From positions 186,001 through 250,000 of the forward strand of contig NZ_BBJU01000007.1 of the NCBI RefSeq assembly GCF_000739935.1: DNA of 64,000 nucleotides, written 5' to 3'. Origin of the DNA: Agrobacterium rubi TR3 = NBRC 13261. Lineage in GTDB: Bacteria; Pseudomonadota; Alphaproteobacteria; Rhizobiales; Rhizobiaceae. Of the stretch, positions 63,796 to 64,000 are shown one piece after another. Position 1 is the first letter of the stretch. The number at the start of each line of letters is the position of its first letter. The notes under the pieces are model-generated. The model worked only from the letters and a program-made list of their open reading frames with translations. It was not told the origin of the DNA and made no database searches. The position numbers and the translations under genes were made by a program.

Positions 63796-64000
63796 TCAGA
63801 AGCCGCCGGAATTATAGGCGGCGATCGCAGCCATATTGACGATATCGCTGTCTTTCGCACCCATCGACGTAATCTGAACGGATTTATCAAGTCCTACGAG
63901 AAGCGGGCCGATGACGGTTGCGCCTCCCAGTTCCTGCAACATCTTCGTCGATATGGATGCGGAGTGAATGGCCGGCATGATCAGGACATTGGCTGCACCC
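63796..64000 (-). CDS. maeB: NADP-dependent malic enzyme (MaeB type), C-terminal end
   Basis: The last 67 codons of a gene that enters from the right. GAANVLIMPAIHSASISTKM then LQELGGATVIGPLLVGLDKS and the end NMAAIAAYNSGGF are the tail of the phosphotransacetylase-like domain fused to the malic enzyme domain. The fused protein (about 760-770 residues) oxidises malate to pyruvate and CO2, or acts as a regulated version; the PTA part is usually catalytically silent. Only the end is visible, so the enzyme domain itself was not seen. Confidence 0.85.
   Translation of the reverse strand, partial: GAANVLIMPAIHSASISTKMLQELGGATVIGPLLVGLDKSVQITSMGAKDSDIVNMAAIAAYNSGGF

Overview
The window is chromosomal DNA from an alphaproteobacterium of the Rhizobiaceae, most likely Agrobacterium or a close Rhizobium. 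The evidence is a near-complete succinoglycan (exo) cluster in the rhizobial gene order, typical rhizobial small proteins, a DUF1612 protein, many GTG and TTG starts, and long antisense shadow frames that indicate high GC. I saw no tRNA, rRNA, CRISPR array, transposase, integrase or phage gene.

Left part (1-8640). An incomplete J-domain chaperone gene leaves the window at base 1 and is divergent from a periplasmic tail-specific protease (prc). Next come a cysteine-rich mini-protein, what looks like the first 30 codons of a lost LysR regulator, a proline-rich peptide, a membrane EAL phosphodiesterase, a DUF883-like membrane-anchored protein and two small proteins. Glucose-6-phosphate dehydrogenase (zwf) follows with a histidine phosphatase.

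Middle-left (8763-25152). A GMC flavin oxidoreductase lies downstream of two overlapping genes for secreted proteins. A complete branched-chain amino-acid type ABC transporter (livKHMGF) sits downstream of a PLP-dependent cysteine synthase/desulfhydrase-like enzyme. Further right are a ThuA-Gfo/Idh sugar pair divergent from a GH1 beta-glucosidase, a COG0523 GTPase with a His-rich loop, a D-Ala-D-Ala carboxypeptidase and an M20 amidohydrolase.

Middle (25162-40237). A DUF1612 protein, then an eptA-regulator-sensor operon resembling eptA-pmrAB (lipid A modification and its control). Topoisomerase IB, a soluble PQQ aldose dehydrogenase, RsmJ and an RluA-type pseudouridine synthase, a YigZ/IMPACT protein and a BaiN-like flavoprotein follow. 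A soluble hybrid histidine kinase with two receiver domains converges with a GhrA-like dehydrogenase.

Exo region (40352-55206). exoP, N, O, M, A, L, K and H run leftward with several stop/start overlaps. exoT is divergent from exoWV, and exoU and exoX run leftward. Together they encode precursor supply (ExoN), side-chain building (ExoA, L, M, O, U, W), pyruvyl (ExoV) and succinyl (ExoH) decoration, flipping (ExoT), chain-length control and export (ExoP), cleavage (ExoK) and repression (ExoX). exoY, F, Q, Z, B and I are not present, so the first sugar transferase, polymerase and outer-membrane functions must be encoded elsewhere.

Right end (55603-64000). A DUF6074-like protein, then a LacI repressor divergent from a ribose-type sugar ABC transporter (ATPase, permease, binding protein). 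Two palindromic operators lie between them, 21 bp apart. A DadA-like FAD oxidoreductase, an ArnT/PMT-like membrane glycosyltransferase and the C-terminal end of NADP malic enzyme close the window.
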